Positions 10,394 to 20,548 of a DNA stretch of 64,000 nucleotides are shown piece after piece (the stretch's first letter is position 1; each line of letters begins with the position of its first letter). The notes below the pieces were generated by a model, which worked only from the letters and a program-made list of their open reading frames with translations, was not told the origin of the DNA and did no database searches. A program made the translations under genes and the position numbers. This DNA comes from Excoecaria cochinchinensis (taxonomy: Eukaryota > Streptophyta > Magnoliopsida > Malpighiales > Euphorbiaceae): assembly GCA_947683425.1 (NCBI GenBank), contig CANTUQ010000007.1, positions 1,302,001-1,366,000 of the forward strand, in the 5' to 3' direction.

Positions 10394-11695
10394 TTAGCCT
10401 TTGGCTGTCCGATCGGAAGTGGAGGCTCTTTGAGTAGAGCGATTGTCCGGATATTGTAAGCGGTCCAGGACGCTGGTCCTTCCTCTGCTTTTGGACCTGA
10501 GGGCATCATCCAACTGGATGTGTTGCCTAGCCCTCTCCATTAGCTCAGCGAAGCTGGATGGGGGTCTTGTTGTAAGCGACTCGAAAAGTGGTTGGTCAGT
10601 GGTGCCCCCTTGTAAGGCGGTAGTCGCCATCTCCACACTGACGTTTCTTACTTCAGACATGGTAGCCTGAAACCTGTCGATGTAGTCTCGAAGACTTTCA
10701 TCGGTTCTTTGGTAAAGATTGCACAGGTCGTTCACCGTTTTGGGCGCGCGTGTTTGCACAATGAACCTCATAGTGAACAGCTCCTTTAACTGTCTGAACG
10801 ACGTAACGGACCCCATGGGCAGCTCATGGAACCATGTCAATGCATCCCCACCTAAAGTGGTCGGAAAAACCCTACAGGCTATTCTTTCGTCATAAGTATA
10901 GACCTGTACCTTGGTCAAGTACTCCGCCAAGTGCGTGGCAGGATCTGTTCTGCCTGTGTACCTTTCCATGACCACATCTCGCCACCTGGGGGGGAGCTCA
11001 GCATCGGTGATCTCTCTGCAGAAGGGAGAGGCAGTGTTCCCACAAGTATTTCCTTCGAAGGTGCCTCTTTTGGGCGCGAGGACACCAAACTGCTTGAGCT
11101 TCTGCATGAACCACTGGTCCTGCTTGTTCGACGGATTCTGTTTGCTCAGGGTCGTGGCGGTAGATTCGCCGCCCTTGTGCTTTCTCGTTTGGCCGCGACT
11201 TGGGGTGCACATGTAGGACACATCATCCCTGGTAGACAAAGTAGCAGACCTATTGCTGTAGGGAGAGGCCCTACTTGCAGACACTATCTGCTTCCCCTTG
11301 TCGCTCTTGCCTGGAGTTCTGGTTGCATTTTTCCTGGCTCCCTGAACTCGGGATTCGTTGATAATAACTCCCTTGTTCCTATTTCTTCTGAAGTCTTCGC
11401 CGGCGAGGAAATCCTCTTGGGCTCTTTCAGAAACATCGGGCATCTTACCCTTTTTCAGAGTCTGGACGATGCTTTTAGTAAAATCACTGAGGATGGCGCG
11501 CATGTCCCTCACTGTGATAGGGGTGTCCTCTGGTTGCCTTGTAGTGGCATTGTCGAATTCGGGAAGGAGGTTTGTCCTCATGGGGGGTCTAGTGGGCGCT
11601 TCCCTCCTTCTCGAGGTGCCTGAAATGGCACGGGTGTTGTCGTCATGGTCGAGGTCCATGGGGGTCGTATTCTCATTGGATCTTGAGTTTGCCAT
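10394..11695 (-). CDS. Tat Gag (capsid part), 433 aa, ends at an in-frame TAA
   Basis: ATG at 11695, 20 bp inside the 5' LTR. The N-terminal third is polar and low in structure. The Retrotrans_gag domain follows at about residues 235-365 (WRDVVMERYTGRTDPATHLAEY, GGDALTWFHELP, FRQLKELFTMRF, DYIDRFQ). The frame stops at TAA (10396-10394) before the nucleocapsid Cys/His motif, which lies in the same frame downstream. This looks like a single substitution in an otherwise intact Gag-Pol frame. I see no splice pair that would remove the stop. Confidence 0.92.
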   Translation of the reverse strand: MANSRSNENTTPMDLDHDDNTRAISGTSRRREAPTRPPMRTNLLPEFDNATTRQPEDTPITVRDMRAILSDFTKSIVQTLKKGKMPDVSERAQEDFLAGEDFRRNRNKGVIINESRVQGARKNATRTPGKSDKGKQIVSASRASPYSNRSATLSTRDDVSYMCTPSRGQTRKHKGGESTATTLSKQNPSNKQDQWFMQKLKQFGVLAPKRGTFEGNTCGNTASPFCREITDAELPPRWRDVVMERYTGRTDPATHLAEYLTKVQVYTYDERIACRVFPTTLGGDALTWFHELPMGSVTSFRQLKELFTMRFIVQTRAPKTVNDLCNLYQRTDESLRDYIDRFQATMSEVRNVSVEMATTALQGGTTDQPLFESLTTRPPSSFAELMERARQHIQLDDALRSKSRGRTSVLDRLQYPDNRSTQRASTSDRTAKG

Positions 11696-11696
11696 C

Positions 11697-11713
11697 TCTC
11701 AACGAAAGCACCA
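11697..11713 (-). promoter_or_regulatory. Primer binding site candidate
   Basis: The minus strand reads TGGTGCTTTCGTTGAGA, starting two bases inside the 5' LTR and ending just before the gag ATG. It starts with TGG, as a tRNA 3' end requires. It is not the initiator-Met type, and I cannot name the tRNA. Confidence 0.6.
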
Positions 11714-11715
11714 AA

Positions 11716-12182
11716 TGATAAATTCAAGAATGTCTTTATCTATAGGAGAGAGGGCGATCCGATCGGATGAGAGAAACCTGCAATAAGAGGAGCCCGGTCG
11801 GACCAGGCGTGAGCACTCCGAAGCTTAAGTTAGTAGCTTAGAGAGAGAATGTGCTTTAGAAAGATAATGTCGTGAATTCAATACCTGGTACCATCGTATG
11901 CTGGGCTATTTATATGAGATAGTTGAGGGACACTCGAGTGCCTGGGGGATGATTACTGGCTGTCAGAGTAGGTATTCGGCGACATGACATGGAGCAGGTG
12001 ATAGGCATGAGTGCTACCTTGTGTCAGGCGGCTGATGGGACTGGCGGTCACATCAGCCGATCGGTCATGATCGCTGCCTAGGAGCTCGTGTCTGATACCT
12101 TTAGCTGATGGGCTTTGGGCCCTGCCAGTTAAATGGGCCGGCCGAATGGGCCTTAAGGCAAATGATATTTGCTGTGTTATCA
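11716..12182 (-). repeat. 5' LTR of the Tat element (467 bp)
   Basis: TG...CA ends with the inverted pair TGATAA/TTATCA; 465 of 467 bases match the 1929-2395 copy. It contains two CCGATCGG sites (11759 and 12057) and the promoter described below. Confidence 0.97.
11906..11914 (-). promoter_or_regulatory. TATA box of the 5' LTR (genomic RNA promoter)
   Basis: TATAAATAG on the minus strand, about 210 bp upstream of the gag ATG. Base for base it is the same as the TATA box of the antisense gene at 2680. Confidence 0.6.
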
Positions 12183-12187
12183 TGTAT
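12183..12187. repeat. 5-bp target site duplication, right copy (TGTAT)
   Basis: Directly follows the outer CA of the 5' LTR and matches 1924-1928. Confidence 0.95.
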
Positions 12188-12547
12188 ATTATCAGATTTC
12201 TTTGTACCAATTAATATATATAGGCTGTGATGACATTATAACTTTGACCAGAGAGCAAAAATTCAAAATGAGGACGACATCTCAAATTGTGTAAATTTCT
12301 TACCTATCATGTGTCTATTTATGAATTATCATATAAGAAAATTAACCTTTTTATTTACAATTGTACATTGTTTCGGTTAATGAACAAATTTATTTATCCG
12401 ATATAAACAATCAAGTAATCATAAATATGCATAGAGAAAGTTATAAAAAATCATGCACATGTAGCAATAGAAGAAGCCTTGAACGTAGAAAGCTTACACG
12501 TACATAACCAGACCCTTTAAAGCTCAATGGGAGGGAGAAAGGACAAG
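12188..12547. other. Intergenic; may hold the displaced ACR promoter
   Basis: AT-rich with no gene recognised. Removing the retrotransposon would join this stretch to the ACR upstream region at 1923, so the original ACR promoter or leader exon could lie here. That is inference from the insertion geometry. Confidence 0.3.
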
Positions 12548-12800
12548 TGATAAATTTTAAAAGATCAGAATCTAATAAGTCCGGATGGTTGGTGTGATCA
12601 AGCAAGCTGATCGGATTGGATCAGTAAGGCTATATGAGTTGAAAAAAGATAAGTTCGGTCGGACCAGCCGTAACCATTTTGAAACTTAAATTAATAATAC
12701 TTTTAGATAAAAAATGTAGAGAGAGTTTTAAAAATTTAATAATTGGTTCTATATTACCTTAAATTATTTATAGTAAATCTGAGAAATCATCTAAATACCA
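12548..12800 (-). mobile_element. Decayed LTR related to the Tat LTR
   Basis: Starts TGATAAATTT and follows the Tat LTR in order: a CTGATCGGAT block, then GGTCGGACCAG, GAAACTTAAATTA, a GAGAGAG run, and a TTATTTATAGTA block matching the TATA region. There are many substitutions and the CCGATCGG site is worn. The far end is not clear, and no internal region or second LTR is present, so this is a solo or truncated LTR of an older relative. Confidence 0.6.
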
Positions 12801-13374
12801 AAAGCAAATCTGCTGTGGTTTCAGAGCAAGTGAACAGCGATGTGACAAAAAGCAAATAAGAGGCGTAAATTTCTGGTGTGCCTATGGACTTTGTAAGTGA
12901 GCATGCTCTGTCAATTCAATTGGACAGATTGTGCCGCCAGCTCTTTGGATTTCTGCTTGTCAGACGCTAAATTTTGAATTTCTAAATTTTGACTTGTCTT
13001 GTATTAAGGCTGAAATAGGCTAAAAATGGATAAGTCGAGTAGAGATAATTGGTATTATGATGAAGAAGAAATATGAAGAAGAACTCAGCCTCTCTCACGA
13101 AGAAAGAAAAAATTATTCTCCAAAAGTAATTAGTTAATGATCGTCTTTCAATAGATAAATATATTGGGATGAAAATTGAAGAAATAAAGAGAAAATTGTG
13201 TTGCTATTTCTGAGTTTAATCAAATAGCTTAAATGGATTGTTAAAAAGGAAAAAGAAAAATAGTGGAAGAAATTCAATTGCAACACCAATAGTGAAAGTG
13301 AAAGGTGTCTGAGAAGGACACGTACAAAGTCAAAACAAAATTTGTTTGCCACGTTTCTTTAATTGCATTTGATT
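12801..13374. other. Intergenic, nothing recognised
   Basis: AT-rich, short frames only. The first part may include the worn U3 end of the LTR relic. Confidence 0.3.
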
Positions 13375-13382
13375 CTTTCCTC

Positions 13383-14480
13383 TAGGGCTGTGCATCGGTC
13401 GGGTTCGGGTCAACCCGAACCGAACCCGAATAACCCGAAAACCGAAAAATAACCTAAATATCAACCCGAACCGACCCTAACTATTAATAAGGTCCCGAAC
13501 CAAATAACCCTACTTTTATTGGGCCCCGACCCGAATAAACCGAATGACCCGAATTTTGCAATCCATGGATTTGCCCTTCCTGGCCTTCAAATCTGCATCA
13601 TTTAACCAAATTACAAACTCCAAATATTTCACAAAAAAATCAAAAGTTCTCCAAAAAAAATAAAAATCAAACGAAAATATTAATAAACTGTTTTGACTTG
13701 CCATAGTATCGATGCTGCAACAAATCATATCACCAATAAGAACCTAACTTTGAGCAAATACAGGACACCGTTTTTACATACCTCTATGAATAACATCAAG
13801 CCTTTAAAACGAGCAGCAAGATCAAAAGTTAGGTTAACAAAAACAATAAAAATCAAAAGTTTAACAAAAACAATAAAAATCAAATGAAGACAGAGAGAGT
13901 AAAGGAATTTTGATTTCCTTGATATGGGTATGAGAGAGAGAGCAGAAAGAGGAGAGGGAGGGGGCAGAAACCATAGCTGCAGGTGAAGAACCACGAGGAC
14001 AGCAAAAAAATTTTAAGAAAAAATCAAAAATTTAACAAAAGAAATCAAAATCAAAATAAGGCAAAGAGATGAGAGGGATTTTGATTTGATATGGGTATGA
14101 GAGAGAGTAAGAGTAGAGAGAGAGAGAGAGAGATGAGAGGGAGGAATTTTGATTTTTTGATATGGGAGAAAGAAAGAAAGAAACACAGAGAGGCGAGAGA
14201 AATATGGTTATGTAAGCTGGGAATTGATCTCGGGTTAAATAGGAAATAGAACATAAGGATTTCACCACTGGGCCAGATCTCATTAAGTTAAACTATATAT
14301 TATGAATAATATATATAGGGTTTCGGTCGGGTTCGGGTTATGCAAGGTTTTCACCCGACCCGACCCGAACCCGAACAAAGTGAAAATATTCCATCCGACC
14401 CGATCCTAACTAACCGAATAACCCTACCCGAATCGGGTTATTCTGGTTGTTCGGGTCGGATCGGGTTTTGCACACCCCTA
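13383..14480. mobile_element. Non-autonomous hAT element, 1098 bp
   Basis: Ends TAGGGCTGTGCA and, inverted, TAGGGGTGTGCA (11 of 12 match), flanked by the perfect 8-bp duplication CTTTCCTC (13375-13382 and 14481-14488). The subterminal 150-180 bp at both sides are packed with ACCCGAACC/GGTTCGGGT-type words. The interior is AT-rich with GA-rich microsatellite stretches (about 13924-14200) and has no transposase, so it depends on an autonomous partner. Confidence 0.9.
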
Positions 14481-14488
14481 CTTTCCTC

Positions 14489-15420
14489 TATCACATTATT
14501 ATTCTTCTATGAGACTTTAGCTTGGTGGACGAAATTTAATCAAAAATATTAATTTAAATTATTATTGAGGTACATTTCATGTGATTTTTTTATTTTTTAT
14601 TTTTTAATATAACTTAACGCTTATTATTAGTGTATACATTCGGAGATGGTGGAGGAAATTAATCCGAAAAAATGGCCATCTTGCCTAACATGCTACTTTT
14701 TTTTGTCTGCTGAATATTTTGACACGTCAAACTCCTAATCCTTTATCTTCTCAATTAATGTAAATCCAAACAATTTAGTAAAAATTAAATCCAAAATCTT
14801 CATTTCACGAAAACATTGGGCTACGGTCTACAAACACAACTTCTTTTTAAACTGGACGTTACTGCGTTAACCACTCTCAAGCCATCTTTTCACTTAGAGA
14901 GAAGCCCATCTAACTAAATTCAAACCGATAGATTCCCGCCAAAGCCCTTGCCCTAGGGAATTCCTGTATTTTTTCCTTCTTTTTTTTTTCAAGGCTTTCA
15001 CAAATCAAAACCGCAGGCCAAAAACTTCACAGAATTTAAGGTCGTCAACATTGTCAAATATGGTGATTCTTTATATAGATTGTATGGTTAAATTAATTTG
15101 AAAATAAAAAAGCCAAAATCAACAAAACTTTTCAAGAGGCCTCTAATTAACTTTTATGAAAGAGATGCGAATAAGCATGGCATTTGCAACTGCTAGTTCT
15201 ACTGGAATAACTTTTCACTTTTTTTCTTTTTCCTTTTCAAAGCTCTGCCTTTCCCTTTCCCTCTCCCACTAGGAACGTATTATTTTCATTTTTCCGGTCT
15301 TCCAATAGTTCCAACAGTCAAAACGCCAAGAAATAACTCGAAAAAGGGAAGAAAAAACATCCCATTATGTTGAGATGCCCACTGACCCTCCCCGCTGGCT
15401 GAACCACGCACTAATACTTT
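14489..15420. other. Intergenic, 3' flank of the MATH gene
   Basis: No coding frame recognised. The part next to 15421 should hold the 3' UTR and poly(A) site of the minus-strand MATH gene. Confidence 0.35.
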
Positions 15421-18400
15421 TCAAGTATGGTTGAACCAGGGTCCAACTGCACCATTCACATGTCCATTGCTATGGATCCCAACACCATTTGGGATGAGTT
15501 GAGGAGGTAATCCAACGGCCATTGGAGGTGGAGCTGCTGGGTACAACCCATGATTGTGCGGTAGGGTGTGGGGATGGGGGTTCACAAGTGGACTTGCGGC
15601 AGGACTCCCTTTGCGCTGCTGAATGGCATGGATCTGCCTCAGCCCTTCCTCGTGAATTCGGGATATTGTGTCCAACTCCTTCATAGATAGAGCTTCCAGG
15701 CCAGCGCCATAAAGAGGGGCATGTCGGGACATTTCTTCTTGAAGTGAAGCCTCAAGGGTGTGAATGTATTGCTGCAAAATAATGAAAATTGTAGTAAAAA
15801 AAATAATTCCAATTGTTTATACATACAAAGAAAATAATAGGCATGAGGATGGGAGGAGAAGAGTCGCCAATAATCACAAGACCGACAACAAAGTAATAAC
15901 TGGCCATATGATGCTTAGAGTAGTCTGATTTACTAGTTTTAAATAATCTTTAGAAAAAGAAAATATCTTTACTCAAAGACAACCTTCCTCTGATATCAAA
16001 GCTCAAATGAACTGCTTCTCCTACCATCCTAACGCTCCAAACCCGAAGCCCTCGCCAAAGTTTACCTATCGGGATCCCCACTTGGAACAGACCTCTTAAC
16101 TCTATTCAACCTAGCTCATTTGAAAAAAATTTCCAACAAAGGAGACCCCTGATTAATGAAGTTGTTACCTGAAAGATCCTTAAATACTCAGGTTCATCTC
16201 CAAATATTAATGGAGTTTGAAAAGGCAGAGTAAGAGAAGCATACTGCACAAATTAAAGGTAAGCTTTAAACCCAAAACCCACACTCTAGTTCCTAAGGCC
16301 TTTTCACTCTAGGAGAAAACAACAGACACACAAATTTAATCAAGTTAAAACTCATGTATAAAGCAGTTTTTAAAAGATTCCAATAACAATATAGAGATGA
16401 AGGACGAGAGAGAGTGAAAAAGAAACGAGAGAGACAAATTGCAATAAAGCAAAAACCTGGCAAGCCTGCAATTTTGATTCCATCCCATCAATATATGCTT
16501 CACACCGAGCAACCTGTTCTTCTTTCTCCCTCTTCTCTCCTTCAGTTTGCCCCACTGTTTGAGTCAGTCGCCGGACTTCATCCTCTAATGACTGGCGGAT
16601 TTCCTCTCGTGTAACATTTTCTGTGGCATATCGCTTCAATTCCTCATCAAATCTTTTGCGAGCAGCTTCAGCACTCTTTAGCCTTTCAGCAAGAGCATTT
16701 TTCTCCTTTACCACTCTCTGCGACATTCACAAATAATTGTCACAAATAACATTAAAAATATTGGTCAAAACTAAAGACAACACAACATAAGCAAACAGCC
16801 AAATCATTTCGACCACAGCTATGTCCCTACATCCAACGATAGGGTTCTTAACAGATTTTCATCTGCCTATCCCAAGTATAAAGAAGCAGGTATTTGAAAA
16901 ATTACGACGACCATACCTGCCCAAATGTCAATTAAAGAAGTCACAGGATCCACCAATTCCTAACAAGATCTCCATAAATAGCAATGATTTAAGAAATAGC
17001 ACACAAGAAGAGAGATATTATTGGTTAAAGATTTTATGAGTATGAAAAAGGCTCAAATTTTATTTATGCTAACTCATGCTATCATATTCAAGTAAGGAAC
17101 AAAAAAGAGAGGTCAAAGGGATCTACAGTTACATCCCCTGGAAGACAGATGAGAGGAACATATGTATGAAACATATGCATTTAAATCACATTGAGTCAAC
17201 ACAATGTCAAGCTCAAGCTTGACTCTACTCCAAACTTTGAGGCTTGAAACTCAACTAGATTCAATCAGGTTTCATTTTCTGCAGCTCAAACTCAACTCGA
17301 ATCAAGCAGATTTTATTTTCTATGGCTTGAACTCAACTCAATAATATATTTGAAACGTTGGAACTTGAATCTCATCAATTAATAATTATAAATTTAAATA
17401 GAGATTAATCCGAAACTGAAAAATAGTATGATATTAAAATAAATACTCCATTAAGCACGTGAGCTACTCGAGTATTTCAACATTCAGACTCAACAAGACT
17501 AGCTAATCAAACAACCCGTGTTTGAGCTCAAATTGAAAAAAATCAAGTTAAAGAATTTGTAAGTCGAACTCTTAAGTAGCTTACGAGTAAATTGACTATT
17601 TACACCCGTAGGTTGAGATTCACTAGTAGGCATGCAGCAGAATGGAAATGCAATTAGTGGGATGACGGTGTCTTTCTTTGTGTATGGAGAATGCTACCTT
17701 CAATTCGTCTCTTTTGCGGGACTTCAACTGAGAGAGCTGTGTTTCAGCATCATGAAGACGATCTTGAATAACTTTCTTCTCAGCCGTAAGCTTCGCAATT
17801 TCTTCATCCCGTTCTGAGCGTAGCCATTCAAGTTGACTTTCAATTTCTTGCATTTGCTCAGCAAGTTCCTTCTTTTCCCGAGCATAACGATCCATCTCAG
17901 CCCTCATTTCAGACTGCCATCATTACAGGTGTTAATACTAATAAACACCAAAAGCTTTTAAGATGTGATAGCATTTCCCTAGATCAATCATCAATTGAAA
18001 CAGATCAGGTACCTTAAGTCGGTTGTTAGTGGCCTCTGATTCACTCAGCTTTTGTGATAGAATAGCTTTTTCCCTAACCACATTAGAAATTTCCACCTTC
18101 CTCTCTTCTCGCATGCGAATAATATCATCCTCACTAGCACATAACTGGTGCCAAAGATCTGCCCGATCAACATTTGCAAGTTCGGCAACTTCCCGCATCA
18201 AGCTTAGAACAAGTTTAACAATTTCTTGCTCCTCACAAACTAAAATAACCAATATATCCAAGTCCAAATCCACATCGCGACTATTATCCGTGGTACTGGT
18301 GGCACGATCCACAAGTCTCTTTAGCATCCTCCCCCTGTAGGACTCATCAGCATACCATTTGAACAATATCGTGTACAGCATCTTCACAAAACCCTTCACA

Positions 18401-20512
18401 ATAGGGTCCCTGGAAAGGGCCAATGTCTCTGCAAGGCCGAGAATAACATTAAAATCATCCCTTTGAATTCTCATCTGTTCACTAGTGTCTCCCTCTATTA
18501 CACCATCTGTGTGCTGAAAATTTTCAGCAACAAACCCAGCACTGAAATTCAATCTCTGAGTGAGGCGCCTTTCCAACACCATGGCTACAGATTGAGCTGC
18601 AATTGACCCTCGGGCTACAGCTCTCTCAAATGTTTGAGACGCTTCAACAGCAAGACATGGTATCGATAACATCTCAATCAAGATGTAAATATCAGAAAAA
18701 TGACATGTGGCCTGGAAAGCCTGCTCATTCACCATATGCAACCTTTCAGAAGTAGGTCCATTTTCACCAAACAAGAAAAGACCACAAGCCAATGCTGGAT
18801 TTTCATCCCCAAAGTCATCATCGCATTCAATATCTCTAAGAATGGTTTCAGCAACATCTCCCCAGCTATTTACAGTTTTACTCAGAAAATCAAGGACACA
18901 AGGAGACACCTCAGCACCCAAACTTTTTAGCCTAACTCGAACAGATCTGACCTAAAAGACACAACAGAGAATGTTACTTATGAATAAAAGAGAGTCAAAT
19001 AATAGCATAAGTTTAAGCAAAAAATATTTACTGCTTCAGGAAGATGTTGGCACTGGGATGCAGCTTTAAATATAAAATCAATGGTTGCAGCAAGAGGTTC
19101 ACTATTTGAGCCAGCCAAAAGCTCAAAAGATTGAAACAGAATACGTTCCCACACATCACTGCCACATTCCAGTTGACTAAGAGCACCAAAAACCTGGAAA
19201 ACAGAAACCATCAGTATCACACAATGATATGTGCAGTGACAAATAACCAAGAGAATAGTACTGCAACTATTTAATGTTTAGTGATCTTTTCACAAGGTCC
19301 TGACAACAATTTTTTGAAGGATATCTTACAGGTATCCGCAAAGCAGGTTCAGCATCAGGCTTTTGAAGTCTTTCAAGAAGTGCATAAGCTGCAAGTGGAT
19401 GCTCCGAGTGCTCAACCAATTTGGGTACTAAAGCTACAAGGTCTGGCTGCAGATGCTTAGAAGCTTTATCCAATACAAGAGCAATCTTTTGTGCAGAATG
19501 AGGCCTTCGTCTAGGCTCAGGACAGCCTTGTAGAACAGCTCCATCAAGGGCTCTCAATGAGTTCACAATTAATCCTAAAAGCTCCTCAGATTGTTCCGGC
19601 CACTTGGTCTGGAGATTCAAATTTCCAACTAATCAAAACAATCAGGAAAATAATTCAGGAAGATTAGCACTCATGCAGCAGGGGGGGGAAAATACCTTGG
19701 AGCGCAGAGAAGCATTCTCTGGAGAGCCTCCAGCCATTGTTACTGGTGGATAAATAAGCTGTCCAGGAAGAGGTTTTCCGTGCATATCTATCCCATTTGA
19801 GTCAGAGCTTTGTACAGCAGATACACTGGTACTATCATCTACCCCAGAATCCAATCTCTCATATACATGAAATTGAGCAGATTCTGTTGCTCCATTTTCC
19901 CTATCAGATTCAAATGGGCTGGCAGCACCACTGCCATCAGCATAAGGCTTTGAGTTCACATCCGAAGAATCATCATTGGAACTTCCTTCTGAAGGTTGAC
20001 AACATTCAACCATTATGTCCAAAAGCAAATCTATAATTGCTTGCTGTAAAACCTTAACTCCCATCAACAAATTTATCACGCTGGGTGAAGATTCATCTGC
20101 TTTTGCAGGCTTCTTTCCATCACTGCCCCCAGAAAGCTTGGTTGGAAGAAGCAAACGCTTTACTTTTGCTGGATCATCTAAATAAACACGTAATCCAGTG
20201 AGAAAACCAGCAATTGCTCCAGCATCCATTAGAAGCTTTTCTCTTAAGGTAACCTGGGGCTGTGAAGGATTATCTCCATATGTGAGGTGAAATCCAGCTC
20301 TAGAAAGAAGGTTCCTAAAGATGTCTTCTTCATCCCCACTTATCCCTTCACTATCTTCAGAATCAATAAGTTCATCAGGATCAGTTGTTAAGGCATCCTG
20401 ATCATCATCAGAGGCCAAAACCTAACAACAGTAAAGCAGCAGTTAGCTGTGTAGCTCTGAAGGAGATGATTATAACTGATATTTCAGGAACACCTCTCTC
20501 CCTGCCTCTCTT

Positions 20513-20548
<36 letters not shown>

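Larger units (their letters stand above)
1929..12182 (-). mobile_element. Full-length Ty3/gypsy LTR retrotransposon, Tat type, 10254 bp
   Basis: On the minus strand, in order: 5' LTR (12182-11716), primer binding site, gag, a TAA, protease, reverse transcriptase, two RNase H domains, integrase, a non-coding stretch with tandem repeats, an antisense-oriented accessory gene, polypurine tract, and 3' LTR (2395-1929). A second, plant-acquired RNase H between the native RNase H and integrase, together with an antisense ORF between pol and the 3' LTR, is typical of the Tat group. LTR identity is 465/467 and the target duplication is perfect, so the insertion is recent. The only coding lesion seen is the TAA at 10396-10394. 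The 8-mer CCGATCGG occurs 15 times in the element. Confidence 0.95.

Noticed and set aside
10931..11623. A 230-codon plus-strand frame opposite gag
   Set aside because: It lies entirely over the Gag frame on the other strand and has no domain I recognise. It has no promoter, and the GC-rich gag coding sequence easily gives long shadow frames.
13383..14480. GGGTTCGGGT runs read as interstitial telomere repeats
   Set aside because: They do not follow the plant TTTAGGG unit and fall only in the subterminal zones of a bounded hAT element.
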